Positions 50,564 through 60,965 of a DNA stretch of 64,000 nucleotides are shown piece by piece; position 1 is the stretch's first letter, and each line of letters starts with the position of its first letter. The notes under the pieces are model-generated. The model made no database searches. It was given only the letters and a program-made list of their open reading frames with translations, and had not been told where the DNA came from. The translations under genes were made by a program, and so were the position numbers. The stretch spans positions 226,890 to 290,889 of the forward strand of contig NZ_CP134979.1 of NCBI RefSeq assembly GCF_039355125.1. The letters are read 5' to 3'. Source of the stretch: Buchnera aphidicola (Takecallis taiwana) (lineage in GTDB: Bacteria; Pseudomonadota; Gammaproteobacteria; Enterobacterales; Enterobacteriaceae).

Positions 50564-53395
50564 TTACAATATATTATCACGGTTTTTAAGTAATTGTTTT
50601 AAAATTATTTGTTTATCATGAATTATTTTTTTTGGCGCTTTATCTAAAAAAATTTTATTAGATAATAGTTTTTTCAAAGTAATAATTTTTTTATTTAATT
50701 GATTAATTTTTTCTATTTTATCGGACAAAATAATCTTTTTAGTAAAAATAACATCCAATACCAGAAATATTTTATGATCATCGATAATTTCTGTAATAGC
50801 ATCATTCGGAATTTTATAATTTGCATGAACAAAAATAATATCGTTTAAAAATGAGAATTTCTTAATAATATTACAATTTAATATTATAAAATTCTTAAAT
50901 TTAAAATCAATATCCATAATATACAAACATAATAAAATATTGTTATCAATTTTAAAAGTAATACGAGTTTTCCTTAAAAATAAAATTATTTTTTGTAAAT
51001 CTGTCATCATATGCATAATATCTTTACATATCATTTCCTGATTGGCAATAGGAAAATTTTGTAACATAATAGTATCTGCCGTGATAAATAACAAATTTTT
51101 TATCTTTTTCCAAATATATTCTGTAATAAACGGAATAATGGGGTGTGCAAGTCTTAAAAATATCTCAAATACATATACCAATGTATACTTAACGCTATTA
51201 ATTTCTTGATTTGTACCTACATTAAAGATTATTTTTGTAATTTCTAAATACCAATCACAAAATTTATGCCAAAAAAAATCATATAATTTTTTTGTAGCAA
51301 TATCAAATCTATAATTATCTAATGCTTTTCGATACACTTTTATTGTATTATTTAATTCCGACAATATCCAAATATCACAAAATAAAAAAAATTTATTATT
51401 TATTTTATATAATAAATTGTTTGATTTAATATTGATTAAAATAAATCTACCAGCGTTCCAAATTTTATTACAAAAATTTCTATATCCCTGTAATCGGTTC
51501 ATATCCCAATGAATATTACGTGTTATTGATGAAAAAGAAGAAAATGTAACACGCAATGCATCAGCACCAAAAGCTTTTATCCCTTCTGCGCATTTTGTAC
51601 GTGTATTATAAAGTATTTTTTCTAGATTACTATCTTTTACACTATTCAGAGTACGTTTCTTTAATAAATTATTTAAACAAATTCCGTCAATTATATCTAT
51701 AGGATCTAATACATTACCTTTAGATTTTGACATTTTTTGACCAAATTCATCTTTAATTAAACCTGTAATATAAACATTTTTAAAAGGAATTTGAGGACTA
51801 CCAGAATTATCTTTTATACAATATAAAGTCATCATAATCATTCTAGCAACCCAAAAAAATATAATATCAAAACCACTTACAAGAACATTTGTAGGATGAA
51901 AATTTTTCAATAAATTTTCTTTTTTTGGCCAATCCAAAGATAAAAAGCTCCATAAACTGGATGAAAACCAAGTATCTAATACGTCTAACTCACGAATAAG
52001 TTGCACATCATCTGGTATTAAATATTTTATACGGACATGCTCTTCATTATTTCCAACATATGTATTACCTAACGAATCATACCACGCTGGTATACGATGA
52101 CCCCACCATAATTGTCGAGAAATACACCAATCCTGAATATTATACATCCAAGATAAATATAAATTTTGATATTGTTTTGGAAAAAAAGAAATTCGCTTCT
52201 CATGTACTACTTGTATAGCTTGTTGTGATAATTTTTTAGTTCGTAAATACCATTGATCAGTTAAAATGCATTCAATTTCAGAACCACTTCTATCACCATA
52301 TAAACTAACAATATTGGTTTCTATTACACTATGTAATAACTTTAAACTCTTTAATATATTAAGTATTGTTTTTCTTGCTTGTAAACGTGTTAATCCATTC
52401 AAACAATTCGGAATCTCAATATTGTCAATTTTAACAAAATTACCATTTACATCGTAGATATTAAAAGTATGACAAACTTTTCCTTCAGTTGTAAAAATAT
52501 TAATCAGTAACAAATTGTGTCGTATCGCAATATCATAATCATTAAAGTCATGTGCAGGCGTAATTTTCACACAACCTGTACCTTTTTTAACATCCACAAA
52601 AGTATCACTAATTACAGGAATAATTCTGTTAACAATAGGTACAACGACAAACGATCCAATAAAATCAATATACCTAGTATCTTCCGGATGTACTGCAACT
52701 GCAGTATCACCTAACAATGTTTCAGGACGAGTTGTAGAAATTATTAAATATTTATTTTGATTAATTTTACCTAAATTATCAACTAAAAAATATTTAATAT
52801 TCCACATATTACCTACCACGGAACGATATTCAATCTCTAAATCAGATAAAACTGTTTGTAATTTTATATCCCAATGAGATAATTTTTTTTTACGATAAAT
52901 TAAACCATGATCGTATAATTGAATAAAAACTTTTTTTACACCTTTCTTAGAAATATCATCTAACGTAAATCGAGTTCTACTCCAATCAACGGAACTACCT
53001 AATCGTTTTATTTGATGATTTATATTAGAATTATTCTGTTTTTTCCATTTCAAGCATTGATTAATAAAATTTCTTCGACCAAATTTTTTTAAATCCTGAT
53101 TATATTTTAACTGAATGTGTTTAGATACTAGTATTTGCGTTGCAATACCTGCATGATCCACTCCCATTTGCCACAAAGTATTATATCCTTGCATACGATA
53201 ATATCGTATTAAAATATCCATAATAGTTTGTTGAAACGCATGCCCCATATGTAAATTTCCTGTAATATTAGGAGGAGGCATCAATATACAAAAATTCTTT
53301 GATTTAATACCTTTATTTGAATTAAAATAACCATTTTTTTCCCAAGATGCATATAATACTTCTTCAATATCTTTTGGATTATATTTTTGTTTCAT
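50564..53395 (-). CDS. valS: Valyl-tRNA synthetase
   Basis: Class I synthetase with editing activity, charging tRNA-Val. It has 943 residues (E. coli 951). HIGH-type motif LHMGHAFQQT (about residues 43-52), editing domain (about 190-350) with STTRPETLLGDTAV, DIIFFWVARM, and KMSKSKGN (about 555-562). The C-terminal coiled-coil tRNA-binding arm is present but heavily Lys/Ile/Asn-drifted. ATG 53395 aligns with E. coli MEKTYNPQD; two in-frame upstream starts (ATG 53410, TTG 53413) would add six or seven unaligned residues. Confidence 0.97.
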   Translation of the reverse strand: MKQKYNPKDIEEVLYASWEKNGYFNSNKGIKSKNFCILMPPPNITGNLHMGHAFQQTIMDILIRYYRMQGYNTLWQMGVDHAGIATQILVSKHIQLKYNQDLKKFGRRNFINQCLKWKKQNNSNINHQIKRLGSSVDWSRTRFTLDDISKKGVKKVFIQLYDHGLIYRKKKLSHWDIKLQTVLSDLEIEYRSVVGNMWNIKYFLVDNLGKINQNKYLIISTTRPETLLGDTAVAVHPEDTRYIDFIGSFVVVPIVNRIIPVISDTFVDVKKGTGCVKITPAHDFNDYDIAIRHNLLLINIFTTEGKVCHTFNIYDVNGNFVKIDNIEIPNCLNGLTRLQARKTILNILKSLKLLHSVIETNIVSLYGDRSGSEIECILTDQWYLRTKKLSQQAIQVVHEKRISFFPKQYQNLYLSWMYNIQDWCISRQLWWGHRIPAWYDSLGNTYVGNNEEHVRIKYLIPDDVQLIRELDVLDTWFSSSLWSFLSLDWPKKENLLKNFHPTNVLVSGFDIIFFWVARMIMMTLYCIKDNSGSPQIPFKNVYITGLIKDEFGQKMSKSKGNVLDPIDIIDGICLNNLLKKRTLNSVKDSNLEKILYNTRTKCAEGIKAFGADALRVTFSSFSSITRNIHWDMNRLQGYRNFCNKIWNAGRFILINIKSNNLLYKINNKFFLFCDIWILSELNNTIKVYRKALDNYRFDIATKKLYDFFWHKFCDWYLEITKIIFNVGTNQEINSVKYTLVYVFEIFLRLAHPIIPFITEYIWKKIKNLLFITADTIMLQNFPIANQEMICKDIMHMMTDLQKIILFLRKTRITFKIDNNILLCLYIMDIDFKFKNFIILNCNIIKKFSFLNDIIFVHANYKIPNDAITEIIDDHKIFLVLDVIFTKKIILSDKIEKINQLNKKIITLKKLLSNKIFLDKAPKKIIHDKQIILKQLLKNRDNIL

Positions 53396-54109
53396 ATTTA
53401 AAAATCTCATCAATAAATACAGTAAATATTATGAATATAATAATATTGTATGTATTGTATAAGTCAAATATCATAAATATATATAACATATATATATTTT
53501 ATATACGAAATATGGTAAATATTATATTTTATGTGTAATACCATGAATATATATTTAAATCATAAATAACATCATATAAATTGCATGAACGTTTTTTAAA
53601 AATATGATTTTTAAAAATATAATCAATATACTTACTATATGGTTATTGCCAACTATATAATATATATTGAATCATATTTTCATTATATTTAAAATAATAA
53701 AATAAATTAAAAAAATACATATCATATAAAAATATTTTATGTATTCATATTATGAAATCCAAGATTACTATATAAAATAATACAATATAATATATATAAA
53801 TATTTTATTGTCGTGTCATTTTATCATATTAAATATTGAAAAATTTTTATAAAAAATCAAAATATATACAAAATTTTTCACAAACTAACATATTTATATC
53901 AAATAATATAAAAATAATTATATTTTTTTAAAAAAATATTTTATATCATTATAAAACATAATGTTAGATAAAAAATATACAGTGTAATATTTCATAAATT
54001 ATAAATATTATTTTATTTTTAAAATATTATATTTAATAAAAATATTATTATTATCATAATATCAAGATATAATATTTAAATTATTAATTGATACATATTG
54101 TTAATACAG
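53396..54109. other. 714-nt non-coding spacer valS-argF
   Basis: Almost pure A/T with no open frame of useful length and no tRNA-like fold. It separates divergent valS and argF and must hold both promoters. In better-known Buchnera genomes I recall pepA (leucyl aminopeptidase) in this interval; nothing here translates to PepA motifs such as NTDAEGR, so if it was present it is erased. Confidence 0.65.
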
Positions 54110-55141
54110 ATGAATAGTTTATATAAAAAACATTTTTTAAAAATGCAAGATTGTACAAAATATGAAATTAATCAAATAATTAATTTAGCTCAAGTTATAA
54201 AAAAAAATAGAAACAACAAACAAGAAATAAAATATCTAAAAAATAAAAAAATTGCGTTAGTTTTTGAACAAGAATCAACCCGAACAAGATGTTCATTTGA
54301 AGTTGCTGCTTTTGAACAAGGTGCACAAATTAGTTATCTTGGATCAGGAAATATACATCTAGGATATAAGGAATCACTCGCCGATACAATACAGGTTTTA
54401 AATCGATTATATGATGGTATTGGTTATCGTGGACTCCAACATAATAATATTAAAATATTATCGCATTATGCTAAGATACCTATCTGGAATGCATTAACGA
54501 AAAAATATCATCCTACACAATTATTAGCAGATTTATTAACAATTAAAGAATATACAGTTAATAAATTAGTGTCTGAAATAACATTAGTATATGTAGGTGA
54601 TGCTTCAAATAATATTGCTAATACATTATTAGAATTATCATTAATAATCGGTTTTAAATTACGTTTAGTATCTCCGAAAGAATATTGGCCAAAATCCAAT
54701 ATCATAGATAAAATATATAAAGACAATAAAAAAAATTTTTTATGTACCGAAAATATTCAATCAGGTGTCAAAGATGCTGATTTTATTTATACTGATGTCT
54801 GGCTCTCAATGGGTGATTCAAAAAAAGAATGGGATAAAAAAATTCATTTATTAAAAAAATATCAAATTAATCAACAATTATTATCATATACAAAAAATTA
54901 CAATGTAAAAGTATTACATTGTTTACCAGCTTTGCATGATCAAAATACTGTCATTAGTAAAAAAATTTCTGAATTGTATAATTTACAGGATGGTATTGAA
55001 ATTACGAATGAAGTTTTTCAGTCAAATAAAGACATTATTTTTAATCAATCTGAAAATAAATTACATACTATTAAATCTTTAATGATACTTACATTAAATA
55101 AAAATATAGATTATATATCTACTCAACTAAATAATTTATAA
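54110..55141 (+). CDS. argF: Ornithine carbamoyltransferase (argF/argI)
   Basis: Forms citrulline from ornithine and carbamoyl phosphate in arginine synthesis. It has 343 residues (E. coli ArgI 334). The carbamoyl-phosphate motif ESTRTRCSFE is about residues 53-62, KYHPTQLLADL about 130-140, DVWLSMGDS about 228-236 and the catalytic cysteine in LHCLPALHD about 268-276. ATG 54110 aligns exactly with E. coli SDLYKKHFLK; an in-frame TTG four codons upstream is not needed. The neighbourhood (valS, ridA) corresponds to E. coli argI. Followed by ridA after 36 nt. Confidence 0.97.
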   Translation: MNSLYKKHFLKMQDCTKYEINQIINLAQVIKKNRNNKQEIKYLKNKKIALVFEQESTRTRCSFEVAAFEQGAQISYLGSGNIHLGYKESLADTIQVLNRLYDGIGYRGLQHNNIKILSHYAKIPIWNALTKKYHPTQLLADLLTIKEYTVNKLVSEITLVYVGDASNNIANTLLELSLIIGFKLRLVSPKEYWPKSNIIDKIYKDNKKNFLCTENIQSGVKDADFIYTDVWLSMGDSKKEWDKKIHLLKKYQINQQLLSYTKNYNVKVLHCLPALHDQNTVISKKISELYNLQDGIEITNEVFQSNKDIIFNQSENKLHTIKSLMILTLNKNIDYISTQLNNL

Positions 55142-55177
55142 TATATATATCTTAATAAATTCATGATGGAGATATTT

Positions 55178-55564
55178 ATGCACAATATTATTAGCACAAA
55201 ATTAGCACCTAAACCGATTGGACCATATAGTCAGGGTATTAAAAGAAATAATATCGTAGTAACTTCTGGACAAATTGCACTGAATGAAAATAATGAAATA
55301 ATATCAGATAATATTATTGAACAAACTAAAATAATTTTACAGAATATTAAACAGATTATACAAAAATCTGGTTTAACCATACACGATATTATAAAAATCA
55401 CTATTTTTGTTACTCAATTAAATGAAATGAACCAAATCAATATCATTTATAATGATTTCTTTCAAAAACATCATGCAAGATTACCTGCAAGAACATGCGT
55501 TGAAGTCAGTAAATTACCTAAAAACGCAAAAATTGAAATTGAAGCAATAGCAATACAAAATTAA
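55178..55564 (+). CDS. ridA: Reactive enamine/imine deaminase RidA
   Basis: Hydrolyses reactive enamine and imine intermediates made by PLP enzymes such as threonine dehydratase, protecting branched-chain amino-acid and PLP enzymes. It has 128 residues, the same as E. coli RidA. PIGPYSQG near the N-terminus, the substrate arginine in ARTCVEVSKLP (about residue 104) and IEIEAIA at the end are intact. ATG 55178 has GGAG at 6 nt; in-frame ATGs upstream (55163, 55166) overlap that site. Probably cotranscribed with argF. Confidence 0.96.
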   Translation: MHNIISTKLAPKPIGPYSQGIKRNNIVVTSGQIALNENNEIISDNIIEQTKIILQNIKQIIQKSGLTIHDIIKITIFVTQLNEMNQINIIYNDFFQKHHARLPARTCVEVSKLPKNAKIEIEAIAIQN

Positions 55565-55572
55565 CTACAAAA

Positions 55573-55591
55573 TATGCCACATTGTGGCATA
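55573..55591. terminator. Hairpin after ridA
   Basis: Stem TATGCCAC (55573-55580) with GTGGCATA (55584-55591), 8 bp and a 3-nt loop, nine nt after the ridA stop. Downstream is A/T-rich without a clean T tract. Lies between convergent ridA and deaD. Confidence 0.6.
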
Positions 55592-55608
55592 AAATATATA
55601 AAAATCAA

Positions 55609-55633
55609 AATATTATCTTTAAAAGATAATATT
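55609..55633. terminator. Second, perfect inverted repeat between ridA and deaD
   Basis: Arms 55609-55620 and 55622-55633 are perfect 12-nt inverted repeats around a single central base, giving a stem of about 11 bp in either strand. It lies closer to deaD than the first hairpin and could be the deaD terminator, with the first serving ridA. Confidence 0.5.
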
Positions 55634-55699
55634 ACACAATCAATATACTAATAATACCGTAATAAGATCAATAATCATGATTTATAAACTGTAATACAA

Positions 55700-57340
55700 C
55701 TATTTATTATGATATAATGTAATGTTAATTGGTTTATTAAGAATCCTAGTATACGCTAAATTCTTAAAAATATCTTTGGATAAATTTTTAGATAACTCTA
55801 CAGTAGAATATCTAGAATAAATCTTAACATGTCCAATATTATAACTATTTATTCTACCCTCATTCGCAATAGCACCAACAACATGTCTAACCTCAACCCC
55901 GTCATTATACCCTACATCAATTTTATATAAATACATATTTGATCTTACATGATGATTTTTTATTTTTATCAGATTTTTCTTTTTATTATTTTGATTTAAA
56001 TAAATTTTACGATTATTAGTATAATTTTCTGAAATAATTAATGGACGTCCACCTTGTGCCATTTTTAATAAAGCAGCAGCCAATACCTCCATGGAAAAAT
56101 TCTTTTTCTCATTTATTTTTTTTAATAATAAACGGTATTGGTCTAGATCCTTACTTTCTAATTCTAATAATAATTTTTCATAAAATTTATTTATCCTACA
56201 TTGACTTAATAATTGTACATTAGGTAACTCGACTTGCAATATAGGTTGTTTAATAATACGTTCAATATTTTTTAATAATCTTCGTTCACGATACTCAACA
56301 AATAACAAAGCACGGCCTGTACGACCAGCACGACCTGTACGACCAATTCTATGAATATAAGACTCAGCATCCATAGGAATATCATAATTGATAACTAAAC
56401 TAATTCTATCTACATCTAACCCTCTCGCTGCCACATCAGTGGCAATTAAAATCTCTAATCTACCATCTTTTAGTCGTTCTAATGTTTGCTCTCGTAAATT
56501 TTGATTCATATCACCATTTAATGCTGCACTATTGTATCCATGACGTTCTAAAGCTTCCGAAATTTCTAAAGTAGCACTTTTAGTACGTACAAAAATAATT
56601 GTAGCAGAAAAGTCTTCTGATTCTAAAAAGCGTATCAAACCATCTGTCTTTCTGCCACAAACAATCCAATAACTTTGTTTAATATTTGGTTGTGTTGTAA
56701 GATTAGATTGAATTTTAATTTCTTTTGGAAACACCATAAATTTTTGTGCAATAATTTTAATAGCTCGAGGCATAGTTGCAGAAAATAATGCTGTTTGATG
56801 TTTTTTAGGAATTTTTAACATAATATTTTCAACATCTTCTATAAATCCCATTCGGAGCATTTCATCTGCTTCATCTAATACTAATGATCGTAAATTTGAT
56901 AAATTTAAAGTACCTCGATTTAAATGATCAAGTAACCTCCCTGGTGTTCCAACAATAACCTGTGGGCCTGTTTTTAATATCTTTAATTGTATATCATATC
57001 TTTGCCCTCCGTATAATGCTAATACTTTAATATGCATCATATATTGAGCAAATTCTGCAAACGACCTCGAAACTTGCACAGCTAATTCTCTAGTTGGTGC
57101 TAATACCAAAATTTGAGGGCATTTTAAGTGAGAGGTGATATTATTTAATAATGGAAGAGCAAATGCAGCAGTTTTTCCACTTCCGGTTTGTGCCATTCCT
57201 AAAACATCTTTCCCAACTAAAAGATAAGGAATACATAATTTTTGAATTGGTGATGGTTTAATATACTGCATCTTATTTAAAGCTTTAATAAGTGCAGTAT
57301 TTAAACCAAAATTTAAAAATGAGTTATTATTTTGAATCAT
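55700..57340 (-). CDS. deaD: ATP-dependent RNA helicase DeaD
   Basis: DEAD-box helicase (CsdA) aiding ribosome assembly and mRNA decay. It has 546 residues (E. coli 629). Q motif near residue 33, Walker A AQTGSGKT (about 48-55), PTRELA, DEAD in VLDEADEML (about 152-160), SAT, and the motif [15 protein letters not shown] (about 327-339). The C-terminal RNA-binding region (about 460-530) is present, but the E. coli basic Arg/Gly tail of about 80 residues is gone. Upstream of pnp in E. coli lies nlpI; here deaD follows pnp directly with a 143-nt gap. Confidence 0.96.
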   Translation of the reverse strand: MIQNNNSFLNFGLNTALIKALNKMQYIKPSPIQKLCIPYLLVGKDVLGMAQTGSGKTAAFALPLLNNITSHLKCPQILVLAPTRELAVQVSRSFAEFAQYMMHIKVLALYGGQRYDIQLKILKTGPQVIVGTPGRLLDHLNRGTLNLSNLRSLVLDEADEMLRMGFIEDVENIMLKIPKKHQTALFSATMPRAIKIIAQKFMVFPKEIKIQSNLTTQPNIKQSYWIVCGRKTDGLIRFLESEDFSATIIFVRTKSATLEISEALERHGYNSAALNGDMNQNLREQTLERLKDGRLEILIATDVAARGLDVDRISLVINYDIPMDAESYIHRIGRTGRAGRTGRALLFVEYRERRLLKNIERIIKQPILQVELPNVQLLSQCRINKFYEKLLLELESKDLDQYRLLLKKINEKKNFSMEVLAAALLKMAQGGRPLIISENYTNNRKIYLNQNNKKKNLIKIKNHHVRSNMYLYKIDVGYNDGVEVRHVVGAIANEGRINSYNIGHVKIYSRYSTVELSKNLSKDIFKNLAYTRILNKPINITLYHNK

Positions 57341-57483
57341 TTAATATACATACCTTGTATAGTTTTAATAATATATTTATATGATTGAATATAAATATAT
57401 TTTTTATATAATTTAAAAAAACATTAATCCAAAATAAAATTTATAAAAAACTTTATTTTGAATAATTAACATTTAACACATTC

Positions 57484-59574
57484 TTAAGCTTTATTAGCAG
57501 CTTTTATACTTAATCTCAACCTACCTTGTCGATCTACTTCTAACACCTTCACAGAAACCTTTTGTTCAACGCTTAAATAATCTGTTACTTTTTCAACTCG
57601 CTGATTCGCTATTTGTGAAATATGAACTAATCCTTCTTTACCAAAACCAATAGACACGAAAGCGCCAAACTCTGTAATACGTACAACTGTTCCATGATAT
57701 ATTTTTCCGGGTTTGATTTCAGAAGTAATTTCTCGAATCCTTTTAATCGCATGTTTTGCTTTTCCTGAAACAGGAGAAGAAATTTTAATTATACCGTTAT
57801 CTTGAATTTCAATAACTGTACCAGTTTCTTCTGTTAACATACGAATAATAGACCCACCTTTCCCAATAACGTCTTTAATTTTTTCTGGATTAATTTTCAT
57901 AGTATGAATACGTGGAGCAAATTCAGAAATATTACTTCTTGGTGTACTAATCGCTTTTTGCATTTCCTGTAAAATATGTAATCGTCCTTTTTTTGCTTCA
58001 TATAAAGCATCTTCTAAAATATCGTTTGTAATACCAGTAGTTTTCATATCCATTTGTAAAGCCGTAATTCCGGTTTCTGTACCAGCAACTTTAAAATCCA
58101 TATCTCCTAAGTGATCTTCGTCACCTAAAATATCAGATAATATTATGTATTTATCATTCTCTTTTACTAAACCCATAGCTATTCCTGCAACAGCTGATTT
58201 TATCGGAATACCAGCATCCATTAATGCTAATGATGCTCCACATACTGAAGCCATTGATGAAGAACCATTAGATTCAGTAATCTCAGATACTATTCGAATA
58301 GTATATGGAAATTTATCTGCTGTAGGCATAACAGCTAACATACTACGTTTAGCTAATTTACCATGACCAATTTCTCTTCTTTTTGGAGATCCTACAATGC
58401 CAATTTCTCCTACAGAATAAGGCGGAAAATTGTAATGAAATAAAAAGTTATCTATTCTATCTCCTAATAATTCATCTAAATTTTGTGCATCCCTTGTAGT
58501 TCCTAAAGTAATAGAAACTAATGATTGTGTTTCTCCCCTTGTAAATAAAGCAGAACCATGTACACGAGGCAAAATACCTGTGCGAATATTTAATTCTCGA
58601 ATTGAATTAAATCTTCTACCATCAATACGATTTTCTTCATATAATATTTTATCTCGAACAATTTTTCTTTCAATATTATATAAGATATTTTCTATTTCAG
58701 ACTCTATAAAAACAATATTATTAGAAATTAATTTTTGAATTACTGAATTATGAATAATATCTAAGTTTTCATTTCTTTGTTGTTTATTAAAAATATTATA
58801 AACTGCAATAAGATCTGATTTACAAAATTTAACAATATAATCGAATAATTCATGTTTTTCAATATTTTTAGGAATATAATCCCAAGGCTTAATATTAACA
58901 TCTTGTACAAATAAACAAATATTTTCAATTAATTGTTGTTGTTGTTGATGGCCAAATAAAATAGCATTTAAAATCTGCTTTTCATTTAATAAATTTGATT
59001 CAGCTTCTACCATTAAAATTGCATTTTTTGTTCCAGATACTACTAAATCTAACCTAGTATTTTTCATATCATCTGTAGTTGGATTTAAAACATATTCATT
59101 ATTAATATATCCAACTCTTGCGGCACCAATCGGGCCTAAAAAAGGCATTCCAGATAACATTAATGCTGTAGAAACACCAATAATAGCTACAATATCAGGA
59201 TTAATTTTTGGATTTAACGATATTACTGTAGCAGTCACTTGTATTTCATTTAAAAAATCTATAGGAAATAAAGGACGAATTGGACGATCAATTAATCTTG
59301 AAATTAAGATTTCATTTTCACTTGGTCTACCTTCTCGCCTAAAAAAACCACCTGGTATACGACCAGCAGCATATGTACGTTCTTGGTATGTTACATTTAA
59401 AGGAAAGAATTTTTGATTAATATCAGTTTTATTTTTACCAACAACAGTCACTAAAATAGTAGTATCATCCATAGTAACCATGACTGATGAAGTTGCTTGT
59501 CTAGCTATCATACCTGTTTCTAAAGTAACAGTATGTTTACCATACTGAAATTTTTTAATAATTGCATTTAGCAA
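57484..59574 (-). CDS. pnp: Polynucleotide phosphorylase (TTG start)
   Basis: Trimeric 3'-5' phosphorolytic exoribonuclease. It has 696 residues (E. coli 711). Two RNase PH-like domains (about 1-220 and 305-535), KH domain with [10 protein letters not shown] (about 565-574) and an S1 domain at the C-terminus (about 615-690). TTG 59574 is chosen: AAGGA sits 7 nt upstream and the N-terminus then matches E. coli MLNPIVRKF, which itself starts with UUG. An in-frame TTG two codons earlier (59580) would be too close to the site. The E. coli tail after S1, about 15 residues, is missing. Confidence 0.97.
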   Translation of the reverse strand: MLNAIIKKFQYGKHTVTLETGMIARQATSSVMVTMDDTTILVTVVGKNKTDINQKFFPLNVTYQERTYAAGRIPGGFFRREGRPSENEILISRLIDRPIRPLFPIDFLNEIQVTATVISLNPKINPDIVAIIGVSTALMLSGMPFLGPIGAARVGYINNEYVLNPTTDDMKNTRLDLVVSGTKNAILMVEAESNLLNEKQILNAILFGHQQQQQLIENICLFVQDVNIKPWDYIPKNIEKHELFDYIVKFCKSDLIAVYNIFNKQQRNENLDIIHNSVIQKLISNNIVFIESEIENILYNIERKIVRDKILYEENRIDGRRFNSIRELNIRTGILPRVHGSALFTRGETQSLVSITLGTTRDAQNLDELLGDRIDNFLFHYNFPPYSVGEIGIVGSPKRREIGHGKLAKRSMLAVMPTADKFPYTIRIVSEITESNGSSSMASVCGASLALMDAGIPIKSAVAGIAMGLVKENDKYIILSDILGDEDHLGDMDFKVAGTETGITALQMDMKTTGITNDILEDALYEAKKGRLHILQEMQKAISTPRSNISEFAPRIHTMKINPEKIKDVIGKGGSIIRMLTEETGTVIEIQDNGIIKISSPVSGKAKHAIKRIREITSEIKPGKIYHGTVVRITEFGAFVSIGFGKEGLVHISQIANQRVEKVTDYLSVEQKVSVKVLEVDRQGRLRLSIKAANKA

Positions 59575-59581
59575 AATCAAA

Positions 59582-59586
59582 TCCTT
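59582..59586 (-). promoter_or_regulatory. Ribosome binding site of pnp
   Basis: AAGGA on the minus strand, 7 nt before TTG 59574. It decides between two in-frame TTG codons, since the other (59580) would leave only one base of spacing. Confidence 0.7.
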
Positions 59587-59616
59587 ATTTATATTGAAAT
59601 ACGTTTAACATAACAT

Positions 59617-59639
59617 AAAAAGAGCATTTTACCCTTTTT
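59617..59639 (-). terminator. rpsO-pnp intercistronic hairpin
   Basis: As minus-strand RNA, 9 paired positions (59639-59631 with 59625-59617, including two G.U pairs) around a 5-nt loop, with A/U runs on the outer arms. It lies 60 nt after the rpsO stop and before pnp. E. coli has an attenuator (t1) and an RNase III site in the same interval, so this may be the reduced counterpart limiting read-through into pnp. Confidence 0.55.
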
Positions 59640-59698
59640 ATGATATAAAAAATATTTTTATGCAATATTATATACTTTGTGTATATAATATATGTTTT

Positions 59699-59959
59699 TT
59701 AATGTCGTAATTCTAATTTTTCAATAATGTTATTATATCGAATCATACTGATATTTTTTAAATAATCTAATAATTTACGTCTTTTAGAAACCATTTTTAA
59801 CAAACCGAGTTTGCTAGAAAAATCTTTTTTATGTATATCAAAATGTTGTTTTAAGTAATTAATATGATAACTTAATAAAGCAATTTGAACTTCTGAACTT
59901 CCTGTATTTTTTTCATCTATACTATACTGTAGTATAATATTTTTTTTATTTTTTTTCAT
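59699..59959 (-). CDS. rpsO: 30S ribosomal protein S15
   Basis: Primary 16S rRNA-binding protein of the 30S platform. It has 86 residues (E. coli 89). NTGSSEVQIALL (about 18-29), the HKKDFSSKLGLLKMVSKRRK stretch (about 43-62) with the rRNA-contacting basic residues and the LDYLK end are intact. ATG 59959 follows GGAG. The N-terminus is Lys/Asn-rich and shorter. Same order rpsO-pnp as E. coli. Confidence 0.97.
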   Translation of the reverse strand: MKKNKKNIILQYSIDEKNTGSSEVQIALLSYHINYLKQHFDIHKKDFSSKLGLLKMVSKRRKLLDYLKNISMIRYNNIIEKLELRH

Positions 59960-60008
59960 AAATACTTATCTCCTAAACTGTACAATGAATTTTTAAAATA
60001 TATTTTTA

Positions 60009-60920
60009 TTACATTTTCAATACTTTACATAAAATTAATTTTCCAATTCTATCAATTTTACCTATAATAAATATACTATTATCATTTTGTATGGTAATTC
60101 TAAATATTTGTGGAGTATTGTTATTTAAGAAAAATATTCTATTTTTAATATCATGTATAGCATGATAATCAGAACAAATCACCTCTGGGAGTTGTAAAAA
60201 TGTAGTTTGTGTTGGTATTAACAATTTCAATAATATACTACGGTATATATAAAGAGGGTATTTTTTTATAATAGTATGCAATTTCTTCAAAGTAATGGCA
60301 TTAGTAATTTTATAATCACTAACTTGTAATCTTCTCAAAGAAATAACATGAGCTCCACATGTTAATAATTTTCCTAAATCATGTACCAATCTTCGAATAT
60401 AAGTTCCATGAGAACAAGTAATTTTTAATGTAATAAATTGATAATTATATGTTACACAATGTAATTTGTAAATTTTAATATTACGCGTAATTTTTGGAGT
60501 AACAATATTTTTTCTTGCATATCGGTATAATGGACGACCTTGATATTTTATTGCAGAATATATTGGTGCAATTTGAACAGTCTGTTTTTGTAATTTACGT
60601 AATGCTTCATATAACTGACGAGTGGAAAATTTTACCTTTCTACTATTTAATACTATACCTTCAGTGTCATAAGTTGAAGTAGCTTCACCAAATTTTGCTA
60701 TAGTATAATAACACTTTTTAGAATGAGTTAATTGTTCTGAAAATTTTGTACTTTCCCCAAAACAAATAGGTAATAATCCTGTTGCAAGTGGATCTAGGGT
60801 ACCAATATAACCTGCTTTTTTAGCACAAAAAATTTTCTTTACTTTTTGAAGTATTTTATTTGATGATATACCTGTTGGTTTATCCAACAAAAATATACCA
60901 TGAATATCATTTTTACACAT
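60009..60920 (-). CDS. truB: tRNA pseudouridine(55) synthase TruB
   Basis: Makes pseudouridine 55 in the T loop of tRNAs and acts as tRNA chaperone. It has 303 residues (E. coli 314). The catalytic aspartate is in GTLDPLATGLLP (about residues 40-51), LDKPTG lies before it and CSHGTYIRRLVHDLG (about 178-192) follows. The C-terminal PUA-like domain is present but drifted. ATG 60920. Downstream of rbfA with a 45-nt gap. Confidence 0.96.
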   Translation of the reverse strand: MCKNDIHGIFLLDKPTGISSNKILQKVKKIFCAKKAGYIGTLDPLATGLLPICFGESTKFSEQLTHSKKCYYTIAKFGEATSTYDTEGIVLNSRKVKFSTRQLYEALRKLQKQTVQIAPIYSAIKYQGRPLYRYARKNIVTPKITRNIKIYKLHCVTYNYQFITLKITCSHGTYIRRLVHDLGKLLTCGAHVISLRRLQVSDYKITNAITLKKLHTIIKKYPLYIYRSILLKLLIPTQTTFLQLPEVICSDYHAIHDIKNRIFFLNNNTPQIFRITIQNDNSIFIIGKIDRIGKLILCKVLKM

Positions 60921-60965
60921 TATATAATTAACTTAAATTATCAAAAATATATTATTAAAATAAAT

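Noticed and set aside
53347-53538. Plus-strand open frame of 63 codons overlapping the valS start and the spacer
   Set aside because: Made almost only of Ile, Tyr, Asn and Leu as expected from random A/T sequence, and overlaps the valS N-terminus.
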